Source: Bradyrhizobium erythrophlei (GTDB lineage Bacteria; Pseudomonadota; Alphaproteobacteria; Rhizobiales; Xanthobacteraceae). From it: a stretch of 64,000 nt of DNA. Made by a program: the position numbers and the translations under genes. The stretch is from positions 248,001 through 312,000 of the forward strand of contig NZ_LT670849.1 in the NCBI RefSeq assembly GCF_900142985.1, in the 5' to 3' direction. Shown here one piece after another: positions 53,445 through 61,358 of the stretch. Below the pieces are notes generated by a model. It saw only the letters and a program-made list of their open reading frames with translations, was not told the DNA's origin and searched no databases. Every line of letters starts with the position of its first letter. The first letter of the stretch is position 1.

Positions 53445-53521
53445 CTAGAGCTCCTTTGATTCCGAAGTTCGCATCAGAGGTTGCCGCGATTCGCGTGCGA
53501 ACTTCGGAATCGGAGCGCTAG
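53445..53521 (+). repeat. Hairpin repeat element B, locus 2
   Basis: A 77-bp imperfect palindrome starting CTAGAGCTCCTTTGATTCCG and ending CGGAATCGGAGCGCTAG, with internal arms GAAGTTCGCA / TGCGAACTTC. It ends 2 bp before the GTG of the next gene and contains GGAG, the only plausible ribosome-binding site for that gene. Same element as 6473-6547. Confidence 0.9.
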
Positions 53522-53523
53522 CC

Positions 53524-54102
53524 GTGCGACTGATATTCGTCACTTTGCTCGCGCTGATCCTCGCCGCTTCCGTCGGCCTCGGCGCCACATGGATGACGGC
53601 GACCCGTGGCACCGACCTCGGCGCGCTCACCATCGGCGCCTGGACCGCGCGGCCCAAAACCGGCACAGCCGATGTCGACCCCTATTCGCGCGCTTCGATT
53701 GCCCGCAGCGGCGAACTGCCGGTCGGCACCGGTGACGGCGTGGCTTTTCTGGCAACGCGAGACGATCGCAAGCGGCCGCTCGATGGCCGCTGCGATGTCG
53801 TGGTGAGCGGAATTACGCCGGCAGCGCGGTTCTGGACGCTCACGCTCTACGACAACAGGGGGCGGCTGGTCGCCAATTCGCTGCAGCGCTACGGCTTCAC
53901 CAGCCAGGAAATCATCCGCGGCGCTGACGGTTCGTTCGAGGTGCGGGTTGCGTCGCGATCGCGCGCCGGCAACTGGCTGCCGACCGGCGGCATTGAACGC
54001 TACACGCTGGTGCTGCGGCTCTACGATACGCCCGTCGGCGTTGCGACGCGCACCCAGCGTGACGCGCCGATGCCCAATATCGCAACCGAGCGCTGCTCAT
54101 GA
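53524..54102 (+). CDS. Membrane-anchored DUF1214-domain protein
   Basis: A 192-residue protein with an N-terminal membrane or signal helix (VTLLALILAASVGLGAT, about 5-22) and an extracytoplasmic DUF1214 domain (RFWTLTLYDNRGRLVANSL, then the conserved AGNWLPTGGIERYTLVLRLY). Role unknown. In many bacteria DUF1254 and DUF1214 occur in one chain; here they are two adjacent small proteins, DUF1214 first. The GTG at 53524 depends on a GGAG inside the preceding repeat arm. It overlaps the next gene by 4 nt. Confidence 0.75.
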   Translation: MRLIFVTLLALILAASVGLGATWMTATRGTDLGALTIGAWTARPKTGTADVDPYSRASIARSGELPVGTGDGVAFLATRDDRKRPLDGRCDVVVSGITPAARFWTLTLYDNRGRLVANSLQRYGFTSQEIIRGADGSFEVRVASRSRAGNWLPTGGIERYTLVLRLYDTPVGVATRTQRDAPMPNIATERCS

Positions 54103-54665
54103 TCCGGCTGTTGTTCACCATCATCGCCGGCGTGGTCCTGGGCGGCATCGTGCATCTGGTCAGCGTGCTGGCGCTGCCGCGCATCGCAACCCAGGACGCC
54201 TATTCCCGTCTCGCGCCGATCACCAAGTTGAACGCTGTCTCATCCTTGCCGCAGCCGGATCCCTCCACCGCCCCGCTGCCGTTCATGGATCCCGCCTTTG
54301 CGGTTGCGGTCTGCCGCTACGATTTGTCGGGCGGACCGATCAAGCTCACGGTTCCCGTGAGCCAGGCCTATACGTCGGTTTCATTCTACACCCGTAACGA
54401 ACTCGCCTATTACGCCATCAACGACCGTTCGGCCGGGCGCAAGGTGATCGAACTCGATCTGATGACGGAAGCCCAGCACGCGGCGCTACCCGAGGATGAG
54501 GATGTGACTGCGGCAGACCGGCTGATCATCGATGCGCCCAGCGCCGCCGGATTGATCGTGATGAAGGCCCTGGCGCCGGAGCCGAGCATGATGCCGCAAG
54601 CACAAGCTTCGCTCGCCGCATCGAGCTGCAAGGTGCAGACCGAACCGATGCCAGCCAAGCGCTGA
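54099..54665 (+). CDS. Membrane-anchored DUF1254-domain protein
   Basis: A 188-residue partner of the preceding gene. The N-terminal helix (LLFTIIAGVVLGGIVHLVSV, about 4-23) anchors it, and the outer part holds a DUF1254-like segment (AVCRYDLSGGPIKLTVPVSQ, then SVSFYTRNELAYYAIND). The C-terminal half is Ala/Asp-rich. Its ATG overlaps the upstream stop (ATGA), so the two proteins are probably made in equal amount and act together. Function unknown. An A'-B' repeat pair follows within 4 bp. Confidence 0.72.
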   Translation: MIRLLFTIIAGVVLGGIVHLVSVLALPRIATQDAYSRLAPITKLNAVSSLPQPDPSTAPLPFMDPAFAVAVCRYDLSGGPIKLTVPVSQAYTSVSFYTRNELAYYAINDRSAGRKVIELDLMTEAQHAALPEDEDVTAADRLIIDAPSAAGLIVMKALAPEPSMMPQAQASLAASSCKVQTEPMPAKR

Positions 54666-54668
54666 CGT

Positions 54669-54747
54669 CAAGTGGAGTGGATCTGACATTCGCTACCCAC
54701 CTAGCCGCGAACTCGGAAAGCGAATGTCAGATCCAAAACTCCACTAG
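54669..54747 (+). repeat. Hairpin repeat element A' (variant), locus 3
   Basis: A palindrome with arms GTGGAGTGGATCTGACATTC and GAATGTCAGATCCAAAACTC, ending CCACTAG. The left CTAG is eroded to CAAG. It is a sequence variant of element A in which GAAGTTCC is replaced by GACATTCGCT. 13 bp separate it from element B'. Confidence 0.85.
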
Positions 54748-54760
54748 AATCTAGTATTTG

Positions 54761-54836
54761 CTAGTGGTCCTTTGATTCTAACATTCGCAAAAGTGCCTGC
54801 TGAGAAGGGATGCGAATGTTAGAATCGGACCACTAG
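54761..54836 (+). repeat. Hairpin repeat element B' (variant), locus 3
   Basis: A palindrome starting CTAGTGGTCCTTTGATTCTA and ending TAGAATCGGACCACTAG, with internal arms ACATTCGCA / TGCGAATGT. Variant of element B. It lies in the gap between the converging DUF1254 and lipoprotein genes. Confidence 0.88.
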
Positions 54837-54862
54837 CGCATCAATCGTTCAAGGCTGGATGC

Positions 54863-55639
54863 TCAACCCTTCGAAGAGATGCTGACGCCGGTGACCGGCG
54901 TGGTGACCACAGGCGGATTGGCGGCGAGCGCGGCCAATTCATTGATCAGCCGGTCGGCTTCGGCGGCCATGTTGTCGGGTCCCTGAACCACCAACCGCTC
55001 CAGCGCCCAGCGGTAGGATGAAATTCGCCGCTCCTGGCATTGCTGCACCCACTGCACGATCAGCGTGTTTTCGTCCATGCGGGCGACCGCGTCGGCGCGC
55101 TCGCGCGGCGACAGTTGCGAGACATGGGGGAGGCTCGCATTGCGCTTCCGGTCGAGTTCGAGCACGCGCGCCGCCGTCGTATAAAACGGCTCGAAGCGGG
55201 TGATGTCGTCGCGCACGTCGTCGATCAATTGGGCGTAGCGCGAGGCGTCCGAACGGTGCGGCTCATCGATCAATTGCCGCCCGTAAGCCGTTCGATCAAA
55301 GACGACCTTCTGCCGCCACGGGGAAGCAATGGTCTGGTACTCGCCGAATACCACCTTCCAGGCGGGTCGCGAATGCGGCGGCTCGATCACGGGATAGGCT
55401 TGATCGCGAAGCCGCCGCTCGCCGTCGGTGAGCTGAAATTGCGAGGCTTTAAGTCCGACGCTGCCAGTTGCCTCCACGCCGAGCCAACGGTGCATGTCGT
55501 CGTTGCGAAAACTGTCGCGGGTGCGTCCGAAATCGCCGCCGCTACAACCGACCAGCATGAGGCCAGTCGCTAACAGCATCAGAGCCGAAACGGGAGCAGA
55601 TATCTGCCGTCGAATTCCGATCGAAAATATATCCGGCAT
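54863..55639 (-). CDS. Putative lipoprotein of unknown function
   Basis: A 258-residue protein. A hydrophobic signal helix ends in a lipobox (TGLMLVGC, Cys near residue 32), so it should be lipidated and exported. The mature part is polar and helical, with conserved-looking segments WLGVEATGSVGLKASQFQLT, YPVIEPPHSRPAWKVVFGEY and IDDVRDDITRFEPFYTTAAR, and a cysteine in VQWVQQCQERRISSYRW. I do not know the family. It starts 1 nt after the stop of a 65-residue gene, so the pair is co-translated. Confidence 0.75.
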   Translation of the reverse strand: MPDIFSIGIRRQISAPVSALMLLATGLMLVGCSGGDFGRTRDSFRNDDMHRWLGVEATGSVGLKASQFQLTDGERRLRDQAYPVIEPPHSRPAWKVVFGEYQTIASPWRQKVVFDRTAYGRQLIDEPHRSDASRYAQLIDDVRDDITRFEPFYTTAARVLELDRKRNASLPHVSQLSPRERADAVARMDENTLIVQWVQQCQERRISSYRWALERLVVQGPDNMAAEADRLINELAALAANPPVVTTPVTGVSISSKG

Positions 55640-55640
55640 A

Positions 55641-55838
55641 TTAGCGGCGCCGACGGCGGCGGCCAGGCGCTGTGCCCTGCTCCGGCCCGCGGTCTCCGCT
55701 TGTTTCCTCAGCCTGACGCTCGATCCGGATCACGGGAAGGATGACCACCGTTCCCTTTGCTTCGCGGGTGACGTCGTCCACGGTTGATCCCAGCCGCCGC
55801 GAAGCTGCATCCGCTGGAAATTCAATGACGGTCCCCAT
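55641..55838 (-). CDS. Small conserved protein of unknown function (65 residues)
   Basis: A soluble 65-residue protein: it opens MGTVIEFPADAASRRLGS, has a short hydrophobic core GTVVILPVIRIER, and ends in a run of arginines. No motif is recognised. It is the first gene of a two-gene unit with the lipoprotein and is divergent from the DUF2336 gene. A perfect CtrA box lies 71 bp upstream (55909-55923). Confidence 0.65.
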   Translation of the reverse strand: MGTVIEFPADAASRRLGSTVDDVTREAKGTVVILPVIRIERQAEETSGDRGPEQGTAPGRRRRRR

Positions 55839-55908
55839 GCCTAACTTTCTCCGGCTGCCGCTCTCTCACGCGATTTGCGGCGACGGCCGTCATTAAGAAC
55901 AAACGTGG

Positions 55909-55923
55909 TTAACGGCTTCTTAA
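55909..55923. promoter_or_regulatory. Perfect CtrA box (TTAA-N7-TTAA), minus-side
   Basis: TTAA-CGGCTTC-TTAA, 71 bp upstream of the 65-residue gene and in the same 246-bp divergent gap as a second perfect box. It exactly matches the consensus for the alphaproteobacterial cell-cycle regulator CtrA. Confidence 0.6.
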
Positions 55924-56017
55924 TGTGCACGTCGATCGATTTGCCGCCGGTCATTCTGACAACGAGCGCAGCCAAAATGGCACAATAACTGCGAGACAAT
56001 TTCACGGATTGTTTTCC

Positions 56018-56032
56018 TTAACGCGCCGTTAA
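56018..56032. promoter_or_regulatory. Perfect CtrA box (TTAA-N7-TTAA), plus-side
   Basis: TTAA-CGCGCCG-TTAA, 53 bp upstream of the DUF2336 start codon. Together with 55909-55923 it gives one perfect box for each divergent promoter. Confidence 0.62.
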
Positions 56033-56084
56033 AGCAACTGACTTAGGCTTTCGCGAAATCGAAATCAGTCGCGTACCGCTCAAG

Positions 56085-57074
56085 ATGAACACGCCTACAC
56101 TTTTCTCAGGCTTCGACGGTTTGATGAACCTCTCCCGCCGGGAGGGCGTCGACATTCGTCCGACCCTGCTCCGTGTCCTCGCCGACCTCTATGTTCAAAC
56201 GAACTCCCATAGCGAGCAGGAAGCCCGCCAGTTCGTTGAACTCACGTCGCGCCTGATCGATCAGGTGGATGACGCCACGCGCGCCGCCGTGCGGGCGCGG
56301 CTCGCTCTCTATCCGGCAACGCCCGCGCCCGTTCTGAAACATCTCGGGCTCAAACCCTCAAATCCCGATCGAGCGCTGCCGCTCGCCCGCGAAATTCGCC
56401 CCCCACAAGCCGCCATCGCCTCCGAACCCACCAGGAATTCCGACGAAGCGCCAGATCGCCCGGGGCCGAAGCTGTCGATGCAGCCGAAAGACGCGGCCGA
56501 AATCAGCGGTCTTTTTTTCGGCGCAAGCTCGTCGGAACGCGCCTTGATCCTGCACAATCTGTCCGAGACACCGTTGAAGGCATCGCCCCGCGTTCCGCCG
56601 CGGCGCGCGGCCCACGCGATCGAAGCGCTGGAGATGGCCGCCTGGGTTGCGGATGTCGAAAACTTCACGATCGAGCTCGGCGAAACCCTGATATTGCCCT
56701 GGAAGATCGCAACCCAGGTGGTCAACGATCCGACCGGCGAACCGCTCGCCTGCGCCGCCAAGGCGCTTGGCATGCCGGGCCCTGTCTTTCAGCGGGTTCT
56801 CCTGTTCCTCAAGCCCGAGATCGGCAACTCCGTCAACACCGTCTACCGGCTGTCGCGCCTCTACGACGTGCTGAAGGAGCAGTCGGCGCTGATCATGCTG
56901 GCTGCATGGCGCGGTGCGACGGTAGCGACGACACGCGCCAAGTATCGCTCCGGCCTGTACGACGATGAGCGCAGCCGCGCACGAAGCGCCACGGCGCCGA
57001 ACAAGCCCGCGTCGCAGCCGGCAGCCAGCGTTGCCCCGCTTCGGACAGGGACGTCGCAGAACTCAGGACGTTAG
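56085..57074 (+). CDS. DUF2336-domain protein
   Basis: A 329-residue, soluble, mainly helical protein of the DUF2336 family: the N-terminal GLMNLSRREGVDIRPTLLRV, repeated HEAT-like helices (ERALILHNLSETPLKASPRV; AAHAIEALEMAAWVADVENF), LLFLKPEIGNSVNTVYRLSR and a disordered C-terminal tail. The family is common in Rhizobiales and has no settled function. Two perfect CtrA boxes in its promoter region suggest cell-cycle or motility control. It converges on the DUF1491 gene with 2 bp between stops. Confidence 0.8.
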   Translation: MNTPTLFSGFDGLMNLSRREGVDIRPTLLRVLADLYVQTNSHSEQEARQFVELTSRLIDQVDDATRAAVRARLALYPATPAPVLKHLGLKPSNPDRALPLAREIRPPQAAIASEPTRNSDEAPDRPGPKLSMQPKDAAEISGLFFGASSSERALILHNLSETPLKASPRVPPRRAAHAIEALEMAAWVADVENFTIELGETLILPWKIATQVVNDPTGEPLACAAKALGMPGPVFQRVLLFLKPEIGNSVNTVYRLSRLYDVLKEQSALIMLAAWRGATVATTRAKYRSGLYDDERSRARSATAPNKPASQPAASVAPLRTGTSQNSGR

Positions 57075-57076
57075 GA

Positions 57077-57421
57077 TCAATCCCGTGACAGATCGAGGAA
57101 GTGCCGTCCGGCGCGGTCTTCGGTCTCCACGATCCAGGCATCGGGATCAAACCGGACTTCCTTCTGAAGACGCTCCTCCACCGAAGGCTCCGGCAACGGC
57201 TCTTTCGACATCGGCATGAAGAGCCGCTCGACCGGCCTTGAGTCGTCGTAAACCGTCTGCGGCGCCGGCACGTACAGCATGGCATTGCCGTCGAGCAGCG
57301 CCACTTTGACGAATACCGCGCCCGCCTCTTCCGCACCGCGCCGGCGCACCGCGCCAAAAACGCCCGCAGTCTGGCAGCGGCGCAAATAGGCCGCGACCCA
57401 TATGGCTGATTTCAATCGCAT
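57077..57421 (-). CDS. DUF1491 family protein
   Basis: A 114-residue soluble protein with the DUF1491 pattern: the opening MRLKSAIWVAAYLRRCQTAG, then GAVRRRGAEEAGAVFVKVAL, YVPAPQTVYDD and the closing DRAGRHFLDLSRD. Function unknown; the family is confined to alphaproteobacteria. It lies downstream of the DivJ-like kinase and peptidoglycan-binding genes on the same strand, separated from them by a repeat remnant. Confidence 0.8.
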   Translation of the reverse strand: MRLKSAIWVAAYLRRCQTAGVFGAVRRRGAEEAGAVFVKVALLDGNAMLYVPAPQTVYDDSRPVERLFMPMSKEPLPEPSVEERLQKEVRFDPDAWIVETEDRAGRHFLDLSRD

Positions 57422-57453
57422 GAAGGGACGATAGGACAGCTAACCGGTTGAAG

Positions 57454-57518
57454 CTAGTGGAGTGAATTTGACATTCGCTACCGGGACGAACTCGGGTGCG
57501 AAGTCGGAATCGGACTAT
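57454..57518. repeat. Hybrid remnant of the A'/B' hairpin repeats
   Basis: A 65-bp sequence whose left half (CTAGTGGAGTGAATTTGACA) matches the left arm of element A' and whose right half (GCGAAGTCGGAATCGGACTA) matches the right arm of element B'. This suggests that a full A'-B' pair lost its middle. It lies in the 104-bp gap between two minus-strand genes. Confidence 0.7.
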
Positions 57519-57525
57519 CGGTCGC

Positions 57526-58182
57526 TTACTCGATCGGATGGCCGATCGCGGCGGCGAGTTCACGTACCAGGCGATCGGATATCTGGCCCGTCACCGGGAG
57601 CCGCCGAGCCTTCTCGAATTTCTGGATCGCAGCCTGAGTGTCGGCGCCAGCGATGCCGGTCGGTTTCAACTGGCCGTAGCCATAGTCGGCCAAGGCGCGC
57701 TGCACCGCCGCCACGCGATGCGGCGCCGAGGCGGGTACGCTCTCGACGCGGGAAGAGACCGGCACCGTCATCGGTGGCCGCGGAATGTTGGTGTTCGCCG
57801 GCTGCACCGTGCTGGTCGTCTTGACCAGGTTGGTCAAGGCGTCAGCGGCCTTCGGATCCGCCGGCTTTGTCTCAGGTAGCGGAACATCGGCCTCGACGGG
57901 CCGCGGTCTCGGGATTGGATTGGCGGGTACCGCGGCAACCGCTGGCAAGGTCACGACCGTGCCAAACATCGGCGCCGGATGGCGGCCAGCCTGCATGAAC
58001 AGCGCATTGATGAGAATGGCGCAGATGGCCGCGAGCGCAAGCGCACCCGCAATCATATCCTTGGGGCTGTGCAGAAAAATGCGCAGCGCAAGACCGTGTT
58101 CGACATCCTGCTCGAACTCGGCGTCCTTGGCGCGGCGGCGGCGGCGCGGCATTTCATCGTCGATGGCAGATTTCCTAGGCAC
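57526..58182 (-). CDS. Membrane protein with C-terminal peptidoglycan-binding domain
   Basis: A 218-residue protein. It has a basic cytoplasmic N-terminus (MPRRRRRAKDAEF), one membrane span (about residues 43-65, AGALALAAICAILINALFM), a Pro-rich periplasmic linker, and a C-terminal PG_binding_1 domain (about 155-215, RVAAVQRALADYGYGQLKPT and AAIQKFEKARRLPVTGQ). It probably ties the inner membrane to the cell wall. It overlaps the sensor-kinase gene by 8 nt and is its operon partner, which hints at a cell-wall or division role. Confidence 0.82.
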   Translation of the reverse strand: MPRKSAIDDEMPRRRRRAKDAEFEQDVEHGLALRIFLHSPKDMIAGALALAAICAILINALFMQAGRHPAPMFGTVVTLPAVAAVPANPIPRPRPVEADVPLPETKPADPKAADALTNLVKTTSTVQPANTNIPRPPMTVPVSSRVESVPASAPHRVAAVQRALADYGYGQLKPTGIAGADTQAAIQKFEKARRLPVTGQISDRLVRELAAAIGHPIE

Positions 58183-59992
58183 TTTTCTTCACCTGAAGCG
58201 CTTGTTCCGGTATCGCAGGGCGCGCCGCCGACGGGGCGAGCGTTGCGACGTTGCTATGAGGTTGCGCGACCTGCGGCGTCAACGGCAGTGCGACCGTAAC
58301 GGTGGTGCCTTCGTCGACCTTGCTCTGCACAGTCATTTCGCCGCCATGCAAGGCAACGAGACTCTTGACGATCGATAGTCCAAGGCCGGTGCCCTCATGA
58401 CGGCGCCGGTAGGTCGTACCCGCCTGGAAAAACGGATCGCCGATCCGTTTGAGGTCGTCGGCCGCAATGCCGACGCCGGTATCGGCGATACGAACAACGA
58501 GGCGTGTGCTTTCGATCCCGGCCGAGACCGTTACCGTGCCGCCACGTTCGGTGAACTTGACCGCGTTGGAAACAAGGTTGAGCACGATCTGCTTGAACGC
58601 ACGGGGATCGCCGATCATGGCCGGCAGATCGTCCGGCGCACGGGTGACGAGATCGATGCCGCTCTCTCGGGCCTTGAGGGCCAGGAGGTTGCAGCAATTG
58701 ATCAGCGCTGCTTTCGGAGCGAACGGCTCCGGCATGATCTCGAAATTGCCGGACTCCATCTTCGACATGTCGAGAATGCCGTTGACGACCGACAACAGGT
58801 GCTGGCCTGAATCGTTGATCAGGTGCGCGTACTCCCTGCGGCGCGCGGCATCCAGCATCAGCGTGTCTTCCTGCATGATCATTTCGGAGAAGCCGATAAT
58901 GGCGTTGAGCGGCGTGCGCAGCTCATGACTCATGGTGGCGAGGAAGCGGGTCTTCGACGCGTCCGCCTGCTCCGCGGCGGTTCGCGCCAGATCCAGCGCG
59001 TGCTCCTGATTTTTACGATCGGTGACGTCACGCATCACCGCGACGACTTCGGCCTCGGAGGGTCTGGAAGCCGGCATGACCTGCTCAAGCGGCCGGCAGC
59101 GCATCTCCACCCAGATGAAATTCGTCTGACTGGCCTGTCCATCACGCCTCAGGCGGAACTCGACGCTCTGTGCTTCACCACCACGAGCGGCTTCTGACAG
59201 CGCGGTGAGATAGGCCGGGCGATCGGCGACATGCACGCGATCGAACAGGCCATAGCCGACCAGCCTCGATGCCGGTGCCCCGAGCAGCACCTCCACCGCC
59301 GGCGAAATGAAGCGTACCGCGCCGTTGCGGTGATGACGGGAGATCACATCGCTCATATTGTGAGCCAGAAGCCCATAGCGCTCTTCCTCGGTGTAGAGCA
59401 ACCCGGCGCTGGTTCGCGCAAGCAGTTCGGCTCCGAATGCCAGACCCGCGGCATAGAGTGTCGCCGAGGCGACACCGAATGCCGTCAGAACAGCACGCAG
59501 GTCAACATCGACATCGGTCGCCGGCAGCAACTGGAAATGACCGAGAACGATCAGCAGCGAAACGCAGACGAGCGCCAGCGCGCAGGCAAACGCCACCACG
59601 CGGCGCGATGCAGAGATCGCAGCCTCCATCGGCACGACGACAAGCCAGATCGCGGCGAACGATCCGACCCCGCCAGTGATCGAGGCTAGCGTCATGATCA
59701 GGCCGGCAAATGCCAGTGACGACAGCAGACAGGCTCCTTCGTAGCGGCCGGTGCGCGACAGGAACCACGACAGCAGAATAGGTACGATCAGCCACGCAAA
59801 GGCCGCAACCCCGAGCGCGGTCGGCGCGCCGTGCATGGCAAGGTAGACCGGAAATGCCGCGAACGCGGTGAGACTGCCCAGCAACCTCGGGGCAATGAAG
59901 GCGCGATGGCGCGCGCGCGCCAGCACGTCATAGCGCGCCGACGGGTGCAGCAGCGCATCTAGGCAATCGCGAATGGTACTCAGAACTATCAC
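58175..59992 (-). CDS. Polytopic PAS sensor histidine kinase, DivJ-like
   Basis: A 605-residue kinase: an N-terminal membrane domain with about six spans (residues 30-200), one PAS domain (about 215-335), HisKA with histidine in TMSHELRTPLNAIIGFSEM (near residue 355), and a HATPase domain with NLVSNAVKFTERG, IADTGVGIA and GTGLGLSIV. The polytopic anchor plus the SGQHLLSVVNGILDMSKMES segment after the H-box resembles DivJ, the alphaproteobacterial DivK kinase. The identification is tentative. A TTAA-N7-CTAA near-CtrA box lies 75 bp upstream (60067-60081). Confidence 0.8.
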   Translation of the reverse strand: MIVLSTIRDCLDALLHPSARYDVLARARHRAFIAPRLLGSLTAFAAFPVYLAMHGAPTALGVAAFAWLIVPILLSWFLSRTGRYEGACLLSSLAFAGLIMTLASITGGVGSFAAIWLVVVPMEAAISASRRVVAFACALALVCVSLLIVLGHFQLLPATDVDVDLRAVLTAFGVASATLYAAGLAFGAELLARTSAGLLYTEEERYGLLAHNMSDVISRHHRNGAVRFISPAVEVLLGAPASRLVGYGLFDRVHVADRPAYLTALSEAARGGEAQSVEFRLRRDGQASQTNFIWVEMRCRPLEQVMPASRPSEAEVVAVMRDVTDRKNQEHALDLARTAAEQADASKTRFLATMSHELRTPLNAIIGFSEMIMQEDTLMLDAARRREYAHLINDSGQHLLSVVNGILDMSKMESGNFEIMPEPFAPKAALINCCNLLALKARESGIDLVTRAPDDLPAMIGDPRAFKQIVLNLVSNAVKFTERGGTVTVSAGIESTRLVVRIADTGVGIAADDLKRIGDPFFQAGTTYRRRHEGTGLGLSIVKSLVALHGGEMTVQSKVDEGTTVTVALPLTPQVAQPHSNVATLAPSAARPAIPEQALQVKKSA

Positions 59993-60394
59993 AGCTTTCG
60001 TGCCTGTGCGTCGAACAGACGCCGGAACGTCCCCCTTGTCGTGAGTCGCAACCTGTCAGAGCGACATTAAACGAACGCTAAGGCGGCCGAAGTTGCGGCA
60101 AAAGACCGTATCGCCGCGGCGCTTTTGGCGTCTGAAGCGCCGGCCTATCAACGCGGATGGTGAACGGCAGGTTTCCGCGGCACAGCCGGATATGGTTTCG
60201 AAATGGTACACGGCCGAGAGGCCATCCATCTAACCGGCATCAATCGAAAATTTACGCCGAATCAAACGAAGCGATTTTTTCGCTAATTCGTCCCGATTTA
60301 ACCTCAATGCAAACACTTGCGATTTATCGACAGATGCTGGGGCCAACCCTCGAGATTGAGAGCGGCGGAACAGAAGGACTGCCGGAGTAGCAAG
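59993..60394. other. Intergenic region between the DivJ-like kinase and the DUF5330 gene
   Basis: This 402-bp divergent gap has no convincing gene. It contains TTAA-ACGAACG-CTAA (60067-60081, a near-CtrA box) and a stem GGCGCTT / AAGCGCC (60118-60141). A 27-codon frame (60307-60390) ends 4 nt before the DUF5330 start; it could be a leader peptide but nothing else supports it. The stretch 60240-60300 is AT-rich and may hold the plus-strand promoter. Confidence 0.4.
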
Positions 60395-60832
60395 ATGTTT
60401 TTTCTGCTTCGTTTGACGTTCTGGATCGGGCTCGTGCTCGTGCTGTTGCCACGGGACAAGACCCCGGACTCCGACAAGTCGCCGCAAATCCAGATCAACG
60501 CGTCCGAAGCGGTCTCGGCTGCGACCGCCGCGATCTCCGACATGGGCCAGTTCTGCAAACGCCAGCCGACGGCCTGTGAAGTCGGCGGCCAGGCTGCGAG
60601 CGTGATCGGCCAGCGTGCCCAGGGCGGCGCGCGAAAGCTGTATCAGATCATCACCGACAAACCCGAGAAGTCCGAGAAACCTGACAAGTCCGACAAGCGT
60701 GCGCCTGACCACACCGGCTCCATCGGCGGCATCGAAAGCGCCGACGCCTCACAGCCTGACGTCGCGCACGATACGTTGACGCCGGACGATATGCAGATCG
60801 AATGGCAGGGGCCTTTGCCGCCGACGCCGTAA
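60395..60832 (+). CDS. DUF5330 family small exported or membrane protein
   Basis: A 145-residue protein. The N-terminal hydrophobic helix (MFFLLRLTFWIGLVLVLLP) is followed by a polar region with NASEAVSAATAAISDMGQFC, RQPTACEVGGQAASVIGQRA and a Lys/Pro/Asp-rich tail. Two cysteines (QFCKRQPTACE) may form a disulfide in the periplasm. This matches DUF5330, common in Rhizobiales with unknown function. The ATG at 60395 follows CCGGAGTAG; the longer frame upstream lacks similarity. Confidence 0.75.
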   Translation: MFFLLRLTFWIGLVLVLLPRDKTPDSDKSPQIQINASEAVSAATAAISDMGQFCKRQPTACEVGGQAASVIGQRAQGGARKLYQIITDKPEKSEKPDKSDKRAPDHTGSIGGIESADASQPDVAHDTLTPDDMQIEWQGPLPPTP

Positions 60833-60923
60833 ATCGCCTGCAAAACCGGGAACATCTTCGATCGGATGATGTCGCTTTTGGCCGACTTCACCCCTATATA
60901 GGGGTCGAAGGTTGAGCGCGAAC

Positions 60924-61355
60924 ATGACGACGATTGACGAGATCAGGGAAAATTTCGAGCTGCTGGAGGATTGGGACGACCGCTACCGGTACGTCATCGA
61001 ACTCGGCCGAACGCTCGAGCCGATGCCGGAAGCCGAACATTCCGCCGCCAACAAGGTGCAGGGCTGCGCCAGCCAGGTCTGGCTCTCGAAGAGCGTCGGG
61101 CGCAACGGCAACGGCGAAGCCTTGCTGAAATATCTTGGCGACAGCGACGCCCATATCGTGCGGGGTTTGATCGCGATCCTGCTGACGCTTTATTCGGGCC
61201 ACACGCCGCAGCAAATCCTCGACACCGACGCCGCGGCTGTTTTCAACGAGTTCGGGTTCCGCGAACATCTGACGCAGCAGCGCTCGAACGGCCTGCGCTC
61301 GATGGTGGAACGCATCCGCAGCGATGCACGCGAGACGCTGGCTGCTGCTTCCTAG
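60924..61355 (+). CDS. sufE: Cysteine desulfuration protein SufE
   Basis: A 143-residue SufE: the N-terminal DEIRENFELLEDWDDRYRYV, the sulfur-accepting cysteine C48 (NKVQGCASQVWL), and the C-terminal FGFREHLTQQRSNGLRSMV. It takes persulfide from SufS and hands it on for Fe-S cluster assembly. The ATG at 60924 begins the fold; a TTG four codons upstream is in frame. It converges on the MucR gene with 3 bp between stops. The sufBCDS genes are not in the window. Confidence 0.9.
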   Translation: MTTIDEIRENFELLEDWDDRYRYVIELGRTLEPMPEAEHSAANKVQGCASQVWLSKSVGRNGNGEALLKYLGDSDAHIVRGLIAILLTLYSGHTPQQILDTDAAAVFNEFGFREHLTQQRSNGLRSMVERIRSDARETLAAAS

Positions 61356-61358
61356 AGC

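Noticed and set aside
60157..60390. Short plus-strand frames before the DUF5330 gene, including a 27-codon leader-like frame
   Set aside because: No conserved features or convincing start site; recorded only as a possibility in the intergenic entry.
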